From: Pseudonocardia kunmingensis | Lineage (GTDB): Bacteria > Actinomycetota > Actinomycetes > Mycobacteriales > Pseudonocardiaceae | Length of the DNA: 64,000 nt | Assembly (NCBI RefSeq): GCF_006716445.1 | Contig: NZ_VFPA01000001.1 | Coordinates: 1,736,001-1,800,000, forward strand | Direction of reading: 5' to 3' | Shown: one piece after another, positions 1-12,199 of the stretch | How the letters are laid out: every line of letters starts with the position of its first letter | Numbering within the stretch: position 1 is the first letter of the stretch | Translations under genes and position numbers: made by a program | The notes under the pieces: model-generated | What the model was told of the DNA's origin: nothing | What the model saw: the letters and a program-made list of their open reading frames with translations, nothing else | Databases searched by the model: none

Positions 1-499
1 TGCTCGCGAGGTCGCGCAGCATGCCCATGACCGGCGTGATCCCGCTGCCCGCCGTGACGAACAGCAGCTTCTCCGGGACCGGGTCCGGGAGCACGAACTC
101 CCCCGCGGGGGGCCCGATCCGCAGCAGCGCGCCGACGGGGGTGCGGTGCGCGAGCGCTCCCGACACGGTGCCACCGGGCACCGCCGTGACCGTCACGGCC
201 AGTAACGGGTCCGACGGGCAGGAGGTCGCGGAGTAGGTGCGCCAGTGCCACACGCCGTCGAGCCGGGTTCCGATCCCGACGAACTGACCGGCCCGGTGCG
301 TCGTGTGCGCCCGGCCGGTGCGCAGCAGCAAGGTGGTCGTGTCCGCGGTCTCCCGCCGGACGCCGACCACGCGCGCGTGCGGCTCACTCGTGGACCACAC
401 GGGGTTGAGCGTGCCCAGCAGATCGTCGGGCACAAGCGGTTGGGTGAACCAGCCCGCGGCGACGCGGGCCCGTCTGCCGAAGTCGGCCAGAACTCCCAT
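1..499 (-). CDS. Ferredoxin-NADP reductase-type oxidoreductase (3' part beyond window)
   Basis: The C-terminal part lies outside the window; 166 residues are visible. They show an FNR-type flavoprotein: a beta-barrel FAD domain with the RTYS motif at residues 87-90 (the RxYS FAD/FMN phosphate-binding signature) and the start of the NAD(P) domain with GSGITPVMGM near residues 151-160. Proteins of this type move electrons from NAD(P)H to a fused or separate 2Fe-2S ferredoxin, often for a desaturase or hydroxylase. A fused C-terminal ferredoxin cannot be checked here. The ATG at 499 is the likely start; no strong ribosome binding site is visible. The 187-bp gap behind it would hold the promoter. 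The family is clear; the physiological partner is unknown. Confidence 0.75.
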   Translation of the reverse strand, partial: MGVLADFGRRARVAAGWFTQPLVPDDLLGTLNPVWSTSEPHARVVGVRRETADTTTLLLRTGRAHTTHRAGQFVGIGTRLDGVWHWRTYSATSCPSDPLLAVTVTAVPGGTVSGALAHRTPVGALLRIGPPAGEFVLPDPVPEKLLFVTAGSGITPVMGMLRDLAS

Positions 500-686
500 G
501 TGGCTGACGATATTGCGCGCTTCCCACACAGGGCCACGGCGTCGGCCACGGCGGACGGCCGAATTCTGTGGCGGATGCCAAAGGCTGCGGATCTCGCAGC
601 GATCGGGCCCGCCGGTACCCGCGAACCGGCTTCCCCACACGCCGTGCGGCCGTGTGCCGGGTCTCGCGGCTCCCCGCGCCGGGCGC

Positions 687-1406
687 TCAGACCCGGATCC
701 GCAACGCCTCCGAGACGAGGTGGTCGTTGCCCGTGGCGAGCCAGCCGCGCGGCGTGACGAGCACGTCCTCGAAGCCGATGCGGGTGTCGATGCCCATCCG
801 CATCGCGTACTCGAGCACGGGCCACGCGCCCGTCTCCTCGCCGTGGATCAGCACCGGGACCGGCAGCGTGCCGAGCGCGCGCAGGATGCGGACACCCTCG
901 GCGACCGCGGTCTCCGGGTCGGACACGGTGGACTCGGCGAGCACCCGTGTGGTGCCCTGCGGGACCCCGTTGTTGCGCAGCGTGACGGCGTCGCCGCTCG
1001 TCCACACGCCGAGCTCCACGCCGATCCCGACGGCACGGGCCGCGGCGCAGACGTCGATCCAGCCCTTCTCGTGCACGTTGACCGAGCACACGTCCGGCTT
1101 GCCGACGCCCAGGTGCCCCCAGGCGTAGACCGCCTCGATGCGCTTGCGCGGATCGGGCTGGATCCACCGGCCGGTGGTGACCCCGATCTCCATCCCGGGC
1201 ACCTGGGCGCGGATGGCCGCCACCGTGTCGCCGACGTAGATCGGGTCGAGCGTCTCCTGGCCGTCGGGGGCACGCGGGTGCACGTGGACGGCGGTGATGC
1301 CGAGCTCGGCGACCGAGCGCGCGTCGCGGGCGAGGTGCCGGGCGATCACGGGGAGAGCGGGGTGCGCGTCGGCGGGGCGCGACCCGTTCAGAACCGCCTG
1401 CAGCAC
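687..1406 (-). CDS. Beta-keto acid cleavage enzyme family (BKACE/DUF849) protein
   Basis: Members of this TIM-barrel, metal-dependent family condense a beta-keto acid with acetyl-CoA and cleave it; the type enzyme is 3-keto-5-aminohexanoate cleavage enzyme (Kce) of lysine fermentation. Visible family features are the N-terminal NGSRP segment, the HVHPR motif near residue 45 (metal-binding histidines), and the C-terminal GFEDVLV stretch. At about 239 residues it is a short form compared with the 270-310 usual for Kce, so its substrate is unlikely to be the lysine intermediate and is left open. The GTG at 1406 is preferred because a GGGGG tract lies 7 nt upstream; a TTG at 1430 is in frame. No neighbour indicates a pathway. 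Confidence 0.75.
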   Translation of the reverse strand: MLQAVLNGSRPADAHPALPVIARHLARDARSVAELGITAVHVHPRAPDGQETLDPIYVGDTVAAIRAQVPGMEIGVTTGRWIQPDPRKRIEAVYAWGHLGVGKPDVCSVNVHEKGWIDVCAAARAVGIGVELGVWTSGDAVTLRNNGVPQGTTRVLAESTVSDPETAVAEGVRILRALGTLPVPVLIHGEETGAWPVLEYAMRMGIDTRIGFEDVLVTPRGWLATGNDHLVSEALRIRV

Positions 1407-1526
1407 GCCGACACCCCCATTCCCCGGCAAGCCTATCCGTCGAACGGCGGGCGTGCGCCGCCGCCGAGCGGAGACCGTCTCGTGTCGGGATCCTACGTGG
1501 CCGCGGTCACCACGATCGGGCGCGGG

Positions 1527-3866
<2,340 letters not shown>

Positions 3867-3900
3867 GCGAGGGGGCCCGACAGGCGGCGGGACCCGCGCG

Positions 3901-5574
3901 TCACCGGTTCCGGCGCAACGGGATGACGGGGGCCGGTTCGCGCGCCCCGGGCTCGAGGTCGCGGCCGAGCTGCTCGAGCCCGGCGATGTAGGGGGCGATG
4001 TCGCCGTCGCCCTGCCCGGTGAGCAGCCCGTGCAGGTGCTCCACCAGCACGTCGGCGATCGCGTGCAGGACGTCGTGGCGGTCCGCCCCGGTGGCGAGCA
4101 GGCGCCGGGCGGCCTGCCAGACCTGCGGCGGCTCGTCGTCCCACAGCTGGTTGGCGACGATCTCGTGCACCGTGATGTGCAGCCGGGGGTTCGCCCCGTC
4201 GACGGTCTCGGTGCCGGGGTCGGCGAGCGCCTCGTGGTACTCCGGGTGCTCGCCCTCGATGAGCATGCCGCGGTCGTCGGGGTCGCTCGGGTCGAGGAAG
4301 GAGAACTCCTCGTCACCGATCCGGGTGTCGACGCCGGGAACGGCGAACATCCGGCGCGCGAGCACGTCGGGCAGGTCCTCCGGGGTCAGCGACTCCAGGT
4401 CCAGGCCGGCGAGGTAGGCGTCCGCGACGTCGCCCGGGACGGGACCGGCATCGCCCGCCCGGCCGATCGCGGACACCATGTCGTCGACCTCGTCCGCCAG
4501 CTCGGCGAGCGCGGCATCGGGCAGGCCGGACCGCCGTCCCGCCCAGTCCGCCCAGGCACGCACCGTGTCGGGCAGCGCCTCCAGCTCCGCCTGCGACACC
4601 ACCGGGCCGTCGTTCAGGGTCTCGTCGAGGAACTCGTCGAGCGTGCCCGGCCCGACCCGCAGCGGCCGGGTGGGCGAGACCGCGGCGCCGAACTCGACCA
4701 GCATCTCGGCGCACCCGCGCGCCCCGGGTGGGAGGTCGTGCGCGGCCAGGAACTCGTCCACGACAGCCGCCCGCGAGGCCTCGTCGGGGAGGGCGGGCAC
4801 CGGCTCCGGCGGCGCGGGCAGCAACCGCAACCGCGCGGCGGCCAGGGCGCGGGAGGCCGCGAACTCCTCGCCCACCGGCGGTTCGGACACGAGCTCCGCC
4901 GCGCTGTCGGTGACCGCGAACGCCGGAACGAGCATCGCCGCGGCCTCGTCGAGGGAGAGCTCGCGCTCGACGACCGAGTGCTCGTCCGCGATGCCACGCA
5001 GCTCCGCGCGCGCCCCGTCCGGGTCGTCGGTGAAGAACGCCTCCTCCGCCACGCCGCCGACCGTGTGGTCCACCAGCGCCACCAGCGCATGGCGGGACCC
5101 GCCGCGCTCGACGACGAGCAGCACGGTGCTCTGGTCGCCGTAGACGTCGCCGTAGGTCCACGCCTCGACCGCGCGCTCGGTGCCGAGCGCCCGCACCCAG
5201 GCCGGCTCGTCCACACCACCCGCGACCAGCGCGTCGGCCCCCGCGGCGGCCTGCTCCCGCTGCCGTGGGGTGCCGAGGATCGCGATCACCCGCAGCAGCG
5301 CCACCGCGCCGGGGATCCGCTTGCGGGCCGCGCGCGCCACGAGCTCCTCGCCGAACACGACCTCCGGGTCGGCGTCGGGCACGACCTTGCCCCACCACGC
5401 GCCGAGCAGGACCGACACGTACAGCTCGGCCTGCAGCGCGTCGGTGGCGCCCGCCAGCTCGCGGACGGCGTCGTCGAGGACGCGGTCGGCGAACGCGTCC
5501 GCCCCGGGTGCGTCCCGGCGCGCCCCCTGCTTCTTGCGCTTCCGTCCCTTGCTCTGCGGGCTCACCCCGCTCAC
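3901..5574 (-). CDS. DUF1841-type hypothetical protein
   Basis: A 557-residue soluble protein without a recognised catalytic motif. It begins with a very basic stretch (KGRKRKKQG). Its C-terminal ~130 residues (GEHPEYHEAL... RLHITVHEIVANQLW... DVLHAIADVLVEHLH) look like the DUF1841 domain, known in shorter bacterial proteins of unknown function. The middle is acidic and Ala/Leu-rich, with no transmembrane segment. The GTG at 5574 follows a GAGG motif located just after the stop of the upstream MetE-like gene, so the two are probably co-transcribed and perhaps translationally coupled; a GTG three codons later is possible. Gene reality is well supported by unbroken length and operon position; function is unknown. 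Confidence 0.75.
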   Translation of the reverse strand: MSGVSPQSKGRKRKKQGARRDAPGADAFADRVLDDAVRELAGATDALQAELYVSVLLGAWWGKVVPDADPEVVFGEELVARAARKRIPGAVALLRVIAILGTPRQREQAAAGADALVAGGVDEPAWVRALGTERAVEAWTYGDVYGDQSTVLLVVERGGSRHALVALVDHTVGGVAEEAFFTDDPDGARAELRGIADEHSVVERELSLDEAAAMLVPAFAVTDSAAELVSEPPVGEEFAASRALAAARLRLLPAPPEPVPALPDEASRAAVVDEFLAAHDLPPGARGCAEMLVEFGAAVSPTRPLRVGPGTLDEFLDETLNDGPVVSQAELEALPDTVRAWADWAGRRSGLPDAALAELADEVDDMVSAIGRAGDAGPVPGDVADAYLAGLDLESLTPEDLPDVLARRMFAVPGVDTRIGDEEFSFLDPSDPDDRGMLIEGEHPEYHEALADPGTETVDGANPRLHITVHEIVANQLWDDEPPQVWQAARRLLATGADRHDVLHAIADVLVEHLHGLLTGQGDGDIAPYIAGLEQLGRDLEPGAREPAPVIPLRRNR

Positions 5575-5588
5575 CGTGCCAGACCGCC

Positions 5589-6743
5589 TCACCACTGCTC
5601 GGGTGGGTCCACGAAGGCCTGGCCCAGCTCGCGGGCGAGCCCCATCGCCCGGCGCGCCCACGCGGGCGTCGCACCGGCGAGCCCGCAGGTCGGCGTGGGG
5701 ACGGCGAGCGCCGCGAGGCGGGAGCGGTCGAAACCGAGCCGGTCGGCCAGGTCGAACGCGGGACGCGCGAGGTCGCGCAGCCGTGGCGGCGCGGCGGGCT
5801 CGCGGGCCGGCACGAGGCCGAGCAGCAGCGGCGTGCCGCCGTCCCACACCTCGCCGAGCGCGTCGAGCGCCGCGGGCAGCGCCGTGTCGCCGTGGAAGGC
5901 GGGCAGCGTGGCGTCGATCCCCACCCCGGCGACGCCGGCCCCGGCGAGCAGCCGCACCGGCGGGCGGTCCGCGCAGCAGTGCGCCACCACCGGCACCCCC
6001 AGTGCCGTGACCAGGTCGCGCAGGGCGTCCTGCGCCTCGTTGCGGCCCACGGCGCGCACGGTGCCGAACCCCGACGCGGTGGGCAGGGCGCCCGCGAGCA
6101 CCGCGGGCAGCGTCGGCTCGTCGAGCTGGACGAGGACCTGCGCGCCGGTGCGGGCCGCCACCTCGGCGACGTGCGCGCGCAGCCCCTCCTGCAGGCTCGC
6201 CGTGAACTCCCGGACCGCGCCTGCGTCGGTCAGCACCCGGTGGCCGCTGTGCAGCTCCACGGCCGCGGCCAGCGTCCACGGACCGGCCGCCTGCACCTTG
6301 ACCCACTCCGGGCGGGCCGTGTCACAGGCCTCGTCGAGGGCGTCGAGGTCGGCGCGCAGCAGGTCGACGGCCCTGCGGTGGTCGATGCCGGGCCGCGCCG
6401 ACACCCGGTAGCCGGTGGGCACCACCTCGACGGCGAGGTCGACGAGCAGCCCCGCCGTCCGGCCGATCATGTCCGCGCCCACCCCCCTGGCCGGCAGCTC
6501 CGGCAGGTGCGGCAGCAGCGGCAGCTCGCCGACGACGGTGGCCGCGGCCTCCCGCGGATCGGTGCCGGGCAGCGAGCCCACGCCGGTCGCCGCCCCGTCC
6601 GACCACCGCGCGGGCGGCGCGACCGCGGACCCGTCGTCCACGGCTGCGGGGACGGCGAACGCGCCGCCGCCCACCGTCTCCCCGGGAGCGGCGCCTGCCA
6701 GGCCGGCCGCGGCGAGCGCGGCCTCGAGCGGATCGGTACTCAC
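5589..6743 (-). CDS. MetE C-terminal-like (cobalamin-independent methionine synthase family) protein
   Basis: A 384-residue relative of the C-terminal catalytic half of MetE (URO-D/CIMS fold). It keeps the likely zinc ligands: HCC at residues 255-257 and the late Cys353 in TPTCGLAG, plus the QLDEP motif near 207 that in MetE borders the homocysteine site. It lacks the N-terminal half that binds folate in full-length MetE, so, like core-MetE proteins and the mycobacterial protein encoded beside ligA, it may use another methyl donor; that is inference. It lies between mnmA and the DUF1841 gene, all on the minus strand. The GTG start is 6 nt from a TAGACA box, suggesting a leaderless mRNA. Confidence 0.8.
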   Translation of the reverse strand: MSTDPLEAALAAAGLAGAAPGETVGGGAFAVPAAVDDGSAVAPPARWSDGAATGVGSLPGTDPREAAATVVGELPLLPHLPELPARGVGADMIGRTAGLLVDLAVEVVPTGYRVSARPGIDHRRAVDLLRADLDALDEACDTARPEWVKVQAAGPWTLAAAVELHSGHRVLTDAGAVREFTASLQEGLRAHVAEVAARTGAQVLVQLDEPTLPAVLAGALPTASGFGTVRAVGRNEAQDALRDLVTALGVPVVAHCCADRPPVRLLAGAGVAGVGIDATLPAFHGDTALPAALDALGEVWDGGTPLLLGLVPAREPAAPPRLRDLARPAFDLADRLGFDRSRLAALAVPTPTCGLAGATPAWARRAMGLARELGQAFVDPPEQW

Positions 6744-6749
6744 GGCCGC

Positions 6750-6755
6750 TGTCTA
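6750..6755 (-). promoter_or_regulatory. Probable -10 box before the MetE-like gene
   Basis: TAGACA read on the minus strand is 6 nt upstream of the GTG start. It lies in the 122-bp gap after mnmA and so would give the MetE-like/DUF1841 pair its own promoter. Confidence 0.35.
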
Positions 6756-6865
6756 CCACCGGCGGGCGCGCCGCCTCTGCCCGGGCGACGTGATCCGCGC
6801 GAGCCGTACCTCGGCGCGGTCCGGGGAGCAGCCACGTACGACTCGCGGCGATCTCGGGCGCGGCG

Positions 6866-7942
6866 CTACGCGGTCGCGGTGATCGTGGCGCTGCCCAGCA
6901 CCACGTCGCCCGCCGCGTCGGGGCGGTAGAGGGCCACGGCCTGGCCCGGCGCGACGCCGCGCAGCGGTTCCGCGAGCTCGACGCGCAGGCCGTCGGGCGC
7001 CGGTTCGGCGACGGCAGGCGCGGTGCCGCCGTGGGCGCGGACCTGGGCCACGCAGTCGAACCGGGCACCGGGCGCGGCCCCCGCGCTCCACACCGGCCTA
7101 CCGGCCTCGATCGTGCGGACATCGAGCGCCGCGGCCGGGCCCACGCGCACCGTGCCGGTGGCGGGCTCGATGCCGAGCACGTAGCGCGGGCGGCCGTCCG
7201 CGGCGGGGGCGGCGACGCCGAGGCCCTTGCGCTGCCCGACGGTGAACCCGTGCACCCCGTCGTGGCGGGCGAGCTCGGCGCCGCTGGCGTCGTCGACGAC
7301 CGCCCCCGGCCGCACGCCGAGCCTGCTGCCGAGGAACGCGCGGGTGTCGCCGGAGGGGATGAAGCAGATGTCGTGGCTGTCGGGCTTCTCGGCGACGCGC
7401 AGCCCGCGTTCGGCGGCCTCGGCGCGCACGTCCGGCTTCGGCGTGTCGCCGATCGGGAACATCGCGTGCGCCAGCTGCCGGGCGGTGAGCACGGCGAGCA
7501 CGTAGGACTGGTCCTTGTCGGCGTCGACCGCCCGGCGCAGCTCGCCGCCGACCAGCCGCGCGTAGTGCCCGGTGCAGACCGCGTCGAAGCCCAGCGCGAG
7601 CGCCTTCTCCAGCAGCGCCGAGAACTTGATCTTCTCGTTGCAGCGCAGGCACGGGTTCGGGGTCTGCCCGGCGGCGTAGGCGGCGACGAAGTCGTCCACG
7701 ACGTCCTCGGTGAAGCGGGCCGCGAAGTCCCAGACGTAGAACGGGATGCCCAGCACGTCGGCGGCGCGCCGGGCGTCGCCCGCGTCCTCGCGCGAGCAGC
7801 AGCCGCGCGAGCCGCTGCGCAGCGCGTCCGGGGTCTGGGACAGGGCCAGGTGCACGCCGACCACGTCGTGCCCGGCGTCGACGGCGCGGGCCGCGGCCAC
7901 CGCCGAGTCGACGCCACCGCTCATCGCGGCGAGGACCCTCAT
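6866..7942 (-). CDS. mnmA: tRNA 2-thiouridine synthase MnmA
   Basis: Installs the 2-thio group on U34 of Lys, Glu and Gln tRNAs. The 358-residue protein has the PP-loop ATP pyrophosphatase motif SGGVDS at residues 8-13, a catalytic Cys98 in NPCLRC, the second catalytic Cys193 in SHDICFIP, and a C-terminal beta-barrel domain. The start overlaps the iscS stop (ATGA), so translation is coupled to its sulfur donor: IscS loads persulfide sulfur that MnmA uses. This pairing is conserved in actinobacteria. Confidence 0.95.
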   Translation of the reverse strand: MRVLAAMSGGVDSAVAAARAVDAGHDVVGVHLALSQTPDALRSGSRGCCSREDAGDARRAADVLGIPFYVWDFAARFTEDVVDDFVAAYAAGQTPNPCLRCNEKIKFSALLEKALALGFDAVCTGHYARLVGGELRRAVDADKDQSYVLAVLTARQLAHAMFPIGDTPKPDVRAEAAERGLRVAEKPDSHDICFIPSGDTRAFLGSRLGVRPGAVVDDASGAELARHDGVHGFTVGQRKGLGVAAPAADGRPRYVLGIEPATGTVRVGPAAALDVRTIEAGRPVWSAGAAPGARFDCVAQVRAHGGTAPAVAEPAPDGLRVELAEPLRGVAPGQAVALYRPDAAGDVVLGSATITATA

Positions 7943-9153
7943 CGCGCCAACGCCGCCTGCCCCGCACGGCGGGCGCGCTCGACCACCGGCGCGATCACGG
8001 CAGCCACCGCGTCGACGTCGGCGGCGGTGGAGGTGTGGCCGAGGGAGAACCGCAGCGACCCGCGCGCGGTGGCGTCGTCGGCGCCCATCGCGAGCAGCAC
8101 GTGGCTGGGCTGCGCCACCCCGGCCGTGCACGCCGAGCCGGTGGAGCACTCCACGCCCTGCGCGTCGAGCAGCATGAGCAGGCTGTCGCCCTCGCAGCCG
8201 GGGAAGGACAGGTGGGCGTTGCCGGGCAGCCGCGACGGCCCGCCCTCGACGACGCCAAAGCCCGGGTCGCCGTTGAGCGTGGCCTCCGGGACCACCGCCA
8301 CGATCTTCGCGACCAGGTCGTCGCGCAGTGCGGCCAGCGCGGCGGACCTGCGCGGCGCGTCCGCCACCGCGAGCTCCACGGCGGTGGCCAGGCCCACCAC
8401 GGCGGGCGTGTCGAGCGTGCCCGAACGCACATCGCGCTCCTGCCCGCCGCCGTGCAGCAGCGGGGTGAGCGCGACCTCGCGACCCAGCAGCAGCGCGCCC
8501 GCCCCGATCGGGCCGCCGAGCTTGTGGCCGGTGAGGGTGAGCGCGTCGACGCCCGATGCGGCGAAGTCGACCGGCAGCACCCCGACCGCCTGCACGGCGT
8601 CGGAGTGGATCGGCACGTCGAACTCGTGGGCGATGGCCGCGAGCTCGCGCACCGGGTTGACGGTGCCGACCTCGTTGTTGGCCCACATCACCGACACCAG
8701 AGCGGCGCGCTCGGGCTCGCGGGCCAGCGCGGCGCGCAACGTCTCCGGGCGGACGCGGCCGACGGCGTCGACCTCCAGCAGCTCGACCTCGGCGCCCTCG
8801 TGCGCGGCGAGCCACTGCGCGGCGTCCAGCACGGCGTGGTGCTCGATGGCCGACACCAGCACCCGGGTGCGCCGCGGGTCGGCCGCCCGGCGCGACCAGT
8901 ACAGGCCCTTCACGGCCAGGTTGTCGCTCTCGGTGCCGCCGGTGGTGAGGACGACCTCAGACGGCCGCGCGCCGACCGCGGCGGCGATCCGCTCGCGCGC
9001 CTCCTCGACGTCACGACGGGCGCGGCGGCCCGCGGTGTGCAGCGACGACGCGTTGCCGGTACGGCTGAGTGCCTCCGCCATCACCGCCACGGCCTCGGGC
9101 AGCATCGGCGTGGTGGCGGCGTGGTCGAGGTAGATCGCGCTCGTGGCGGCCAC
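7939..9153 (-). CDS. iscS: Cysteine desulfurase (IscS/NifS family)
   Basis: PLP enzyme converting L-cysteine to alanine plus a protein-bound persulfide, supplying sulfur for tRNA thiolation and possibly Fe-S clusters. The 404-residue protein shows the NifS N-terminus (YLDHAATTP), the PLP lysine Lys211 in TGHKLGGP, and the persulfide-carrying Cys342 in STGSACT. It directly precedes and overlaps mnmA by 4 bp, pointing to tRNA s2U synthesis as its main job. The GTG used as start is abutted by a GAGGAG sequence at unusually short spacing; a TATCCT box lies about 30 nt upstream. No isc/suf cluster is nearby. Confidence 0.95.
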   Translation of the reverse strand: MAATSAIYLDHAATTPMLPEAVAVMAEALSRTGNASSLHTAGRRARRDVEEARERIAAAVGARPSEVVLTTGGTESDNLAVKGLYWSRRAADPRRTRVLVSAIEHHAVLDAAQWLAAHEGAEVELLEVDAVGRVRPETLRAALAREPERAALVSVMWANNEVGTVNPVRELAAIAHEFDVPIHSDAVQAVGVLPVDFAASGVDALTLTGHKLGGPIGAGALLLGREVALTPLLHGGGQERDVRSGTLDTPAVVGLATAVELAVADAPRRSAALAALRDDLVAKIVAVVPEATLNGDPGFGVVEGGPSRLPGNAHLSFPGCEGDSLLMLLDAQGVECSTGSACTAGVAQPSHVLLAMGADDATARGSLRFSLGHTSTAADVDAVAAVIAPVVERARRAGQAALAR

Positions 9154-9232
9154 CTCCTCGGCTCGGTCGGTCCGACGCCAGGATAGTCCGCCGGCACGCG
9201 GCCACCGGGCGGTGCACCCACGGTGTGAGCCG

Positions 9233-10045
9233 TCAGGCCGCGGCCGGGGTGCGGGACTGGCGGGGGACCGCGTGCGGCACGCCGGTCACCGCCGCGACCG
9301 CCTCGCCCGCGCGGCGCGCCAGCTCGCGGCGGTCGGCCCCGGGCGGCAGCGCCGGCAGGACCGTCAGCTCGCAGTCAAGGGTCGGCATCCGCAGCACCTG
9401 CCGCAGCGAGTCCCACAACGTCTGCTCACCGACGAACGCGGCGGCCGGGGCGGGCACCCCGTCCGGCCCGCGCAGGACGGCGGCCACCGGCCGCACCGGC
9501 GCGCCGGCGTCGATCGCGGCCTGGAACACCGCCCGCCGGAACGGGCCGGCCGCGGCTCCGCACCACGTGGTGCCCTCCGGGAACACCGCGACGTCCGCAC
9601 CGGTGCGCAGGGCGGCGGCCGTGGCGGCGACCGTGCCCGGCAGCCCGCGCAGCCCTGCCCGGTCCACGAACAGCGCACCTGCCCGCCGCGCGACGCCGCC
9701 GATCACCGGCCAGTCGCCCATCTCGCGCTTCGCCACCGGGCTCACCGGCCGCAGCGACCCGACCGCGAGCACCTCGACCCAGGACAGGTGGTTGACGGCG
9801 AGCAGCTCGCCGCCCGCGCCCAGCTCCCCCGTCACCCGCAGCCGGACGCCGCAGCAGCGCAGCACCGCGCGGTAGCAGCCGCAGAGCCAGCGCGCACGGG
9901 CGGCGCCCGGCAGCAGCGCCACCCCGACGAGCGTGCCCAGCAGCACCGCCGCCAACGCGCAGAGCCGGGCCGCCACGACCGGCGCGGAGGCGATCGGCCC
10001 GGTCGCGGGCGGCACGCAGTCCGGGCCGCACGGCGACACCGGCAT
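9233..10045 (-). CDS. PlsC-like 1-acyl-glycerol-3-phosphate (or related) acyltransferase
   Basis: A 270-residue LPLAT-family protein with an N-terminal hydrophobic segment (about residues 18-45). It has the catalytic block [12 protein letters not shown] and block [12 protein letters not shown]. In most PlsC-type enzymes block I is HX4D; here the acidic residue is Glu (HX4E). The gene lies just after an OlsB-like GNAT gene on the same strand, separated by about 140 bp. The two together resemble the OlsB/OlsA pair of ornithine-lipid synthesis, or another two-step acylation; the true substrate is unknown. The ATG at 10045 begins [10 protein letters not shown], a conserved-looking start for this group. 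Confidence 0.8.
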   Translation of the reverse strand: MPVSPCGPDCVPPATGPIASAPVVAARLCALAAVLLGTLVGVALLPGAARARWLCGCYRAVLRCCGVRLRVTGELGAGGELLAVNHLSWVEVLAVGSLRPVSPVAKREMGDWPVIGGVARRAGALFVDRAGLRGLPGTVAATAAALRTGADVAVFPEGTTWCGAAAGPFRRAVFQAAIDAGAPVRPVAAVLRGPDGVPAPAAAFVGEQTLWDSLRQVLRMPTLDCELTVLPALPPGADRRELARRAGEAVAAVTGVPHAVPRQSRTPAAA

Positions 10046-10188
10046 CCAGCCGGACGCGGGGGCGGGCGGGTGCGCGCCCGGCGAGCCCGAGCCCCGGTGA
10101 CCCGGCCGGCGGCCGCGCACCTCGGACGTGCGGGCCGTGGATGGCGCCCGGAGCACCGGACGCCGCGGAGCGCGTGCGGTCGCCGGCA

Positions 10189-10962
10189 CTAGTGGTTCCC
10201 GGCGCCGCCGAGGAAGAACCGCGCGTACCGCTCGTCGAGGTGGTCCAGGCCCAGCAGGACCAGGAAGTCCGCGCAGTCGAAGTCGGGGTCCAGCGCGGGC
10301 GGCCCGCAGACCCATGCCCCGAGGCGCAGGTAGCCCTGCAGCAACGGCGGGATCGCGGCGCGGCCGGGCCGGCGCAGCACGGGCGGGCGCCACGGCAGCC
10401 GCGGCTGCACCCGGTAGGGCTCGGGCGAGAGGTGCCGGGCCAGCGCGCGGTCCCAGACGGCACCCGCGGCCGCCCCGCCGTCGGCGAGCGGCACGCTCGC
10501 GCACCCCACGAGCCAGCGGTGGCCGGTGAGCAGCATGTAGCGCGCGATCCCGGCCCACACCAGCCCGACGACGGCCCCGTTGCGGTGCTCCGGGTGCACG
10601 CACGAACGCCCCGTCTCCACCATCGACGGGCGCAGCGGCGCGAGCTCGTCCAGCACGAACTCGCCCTCGGCGTACAGCCGGCCCGCACGCGCGGCGCCCG
10701 ACGGCGGCAGCATCCGGTAGGTGCCGACGATCTCGCCGCTCACCTCCTCGCGGACCAGCAGGTGGTCGCAGAAGGCGTCGAACGGGTCGATGTCGACCCC
10801 CGGCTCCGGGGAGTGCAGGACGGCGCCGAGCTCATCGGCGAAGACCCGGTGGCGCAGCCGCTGGGCCGCGCGCACCTCGTGGGGATCGGAGGTGAGCAGG
10901 AGGGAGTAGCGGTGGGACGCGGCCGACTGCGGCGTCCGGGCGAGCACCTGCGTCGAGGTCAC
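10189..10962 (-). CDS. GNAT-fold N-acyltransferase, OlsB-like
   Basis: The 257-residue product matches the autoinducer-synthase/OlsB type of GNAT fold: an N-terminal RLRHRVFADELG segment typical of acyl-ACP-using N-acyltransferases, a central VGTYRML strand, and VETGRSCVHPEHRNG, which corresponds to the conserved ExSRxxVxPxxR block. OlsB enzymes transfer a 3-hydroxyacyl group from ACP to the alpha-amino group of ornithine. The downstream PlsC-like gene would supply the second acylation if this is a lipid pathway. I chose the GTG at 10962; a longer frame (to 11115) adds an Arg/Pro-rich stretch that looks non-coding. The ribosome binding site is weak. Confidence 0.75.
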   Translation of the reverse strand: MTSTQVLARTPQSAASHRYSLLLTSDPHEVRAAQRLRHRVFADELGAVLHSPEPGVDIDPFDAFCDHLLVREEVSGEIVGTYRMLPPSGAARAGRLYAEGEFVLDELAPLRPSMVETGRSCVHPEHRNGAVVGLVWAGIARYMLLTGHRWLVGCASVPLADGGAAAGAVWDRALARHLSPEPYRVQPRLPWRPPVLRRPGRAAIPPLLQGYLRLGAWVCGPPALDPDFDCADFLVLLGLDHLDERYARFFLGGAGNH

Positions 10963-11123
10963 GCGGGTCTTGGTACGGGCCGCAGGCAACACCCGGCCCG
11001 GGATGCGTCGACCGGCGGGTGGCAGACGGATGAACTCCGCCGCCCGGACCCGCCGCAGCCGCACCGGGGCGCCAGGACACGGGCGTGCCCCGGGCGGCCG
11101 AACCACCCGGGGCACGTCGGAGG

Positions 11124-11223
11124 CGCTCAGCGCAGATGCTCGCTCCGCAAGCTCCGCTCAGCGCCGATGCTCGCTCCGCAAGCTCCGCTCAGCGCCGATG
11201 CTCGCTCCGCAAGCTCCGCTCAG
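11124..11223. repeat. 31-bp tandem repeat, 3.2 copies
   Basis: Three near-identical 31-bp units begin at 11124, 11155 and 11186, each with the core GCTCCGCAAGCTCCGC; the next partial copy runs into the etfA stop codon. The first unit differs by one base. A 16-bp piece of the core recurs at 32055-32070 inside the tail of another gene, so it belongs to a dispersed family rather than being purely local. Confidence 0.85.
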
Positions 11224-12167
11224 CCCTTGCGCTTGGCGACTTCCTCCTGCAGCTGCGGGGCCACCTTGAACAGGTCGCCCACCACGCCGTAGTCGGCGAT
11301 CTCGAAGATCGGCGCCTCCGGGTCCTTGTTCACCGCGATGATCGTCTTCGACGTCTGCATCCCGGCCCGGTGCTGGATCGCGCCGGAGATCCCGAGCGCG
11401 ATGTACAGCTGCGGGGAGACCGTCTTGCCGGTCTGGCCCACCTGGAACTGGTGCGGGTAGTAGCCCGAGTCCACCGCAGCGCGCGACGCGCCGACGGCCG
11501 CGCCGAGCGAGTCGGCCAGCGCCTCGACCACCGAGAAGTCGTCGGCCGAGCCCACGCCGCGGCCACCGGACACCACCACGGACGCCTCGGTCAGCTCCGG
11601 GCGGTCGCCACCGGTGATCGGCTCCCGGCTGGAGACCGTGGCCGAGCGCCCGCCGGCGGCGGCCACCTCCACGGCCTCCTCCGCGCCCGCACCCGGCGCC
11701 GGCTCGGCGTCCACCGAACCCGGCCGCAGCGTGATCACCGGGTGCGCCGTGTTCGACTTCGCCTCGGCGATGAACGCGCCACCGAACACCGAGTGGGTGG
11801 TGCCCTCCGGTGAGACGGCCACGACGTCGCCCAGCAGCCCGGAGCCGGTGCGCACGGCCACCCGGCCGGCGATCTCCTTGCCGTCGGCGGACACTGCGAT
11901 CAGCACCGCCGCCGGGTCCTTCGACTCCACCAGCGACGACAGCACCGACACCTCGGGCGAGAGGAACTCGCTCGAGTCGGTCTCCGCCACGTAGATCTTC
12001 GCCGCGCCGTACTCCTTGAGCCCGTCGGCCAGCTTGCCCGCCGTGCCCGCGGGGCCGACGACGACCGCGGAGGGCTCGCCCAGCGCCCGCGCCGCGGTCA
12101 GCAGCTCGTACGTGCTCTTCTTGATCTCACCCTCGAGGTGGTCGACGAGGACCAGCACCTCAGCCAT
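11220..12167 (-). CDS. etfA: Electron transfer flavoprotein alpha subunit
   Basis: Large subunit of the ETF heterodimer that takes electrons from acyl-CoA dehydrogenases and passes them to ETF-quinone oxidoreductase. The 315-residue protein has the N-terminal nucleotide-binding-like domain ([15 protein letters not shown]) and the C-terminal FAD domain with [26 protein letters not shown] and [15 protein letters not shown]. It follows etfB on the same strand after 32 bp, with a GAGAAGGAGA ribosome binding site. The stop lies inside a partial copy of the 31-bp tandem repeat. Confidence 0.96.
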   Translation of the reverse strand: MAEVLVLVDHLEGEIKKSTYELLTAARALGEPSAVVVGPAGTAGKLADGLKEYGAAKIYVAETDSSEFLSPEVSVLSSLVESKDPAAVLIAVSADGKEIAGRVAVRTGSGLLGDVVAVSPEGTTHSVFGGAFIAEAKSNTAHPVITLRPGSVDAEPAPGAGAEEAVEVAAAGGRSATVSSREPITGGDRPELTEASVVVSGGRGVGSADDFSVVEALADSLGAAVGASRAAVDSGYYPHQFQVGQTGKTVSPQLYIALGISGAIQHRAGMQTSKTIIAVNKDPEAPIFEIADYGVVGDLFKVAPQLQEEVAKRKG

Positions 12168-12199
12168 GGGTCTGTCTCCTTCTCTCTCGTCGATCCGTC

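Noticed and set aside
10963..11115. 51-residue N-terminal extension of the GNAT gene
   Set aside because: Arg/Pro-rich, overlaps the repeat-bearing intergenic DNA, and lies upstream of a plausible GTG start.
11124..11223. 31-bp repeat as a mini CRISPR
   Set aside because: Pure tandem repeat with no spacers.
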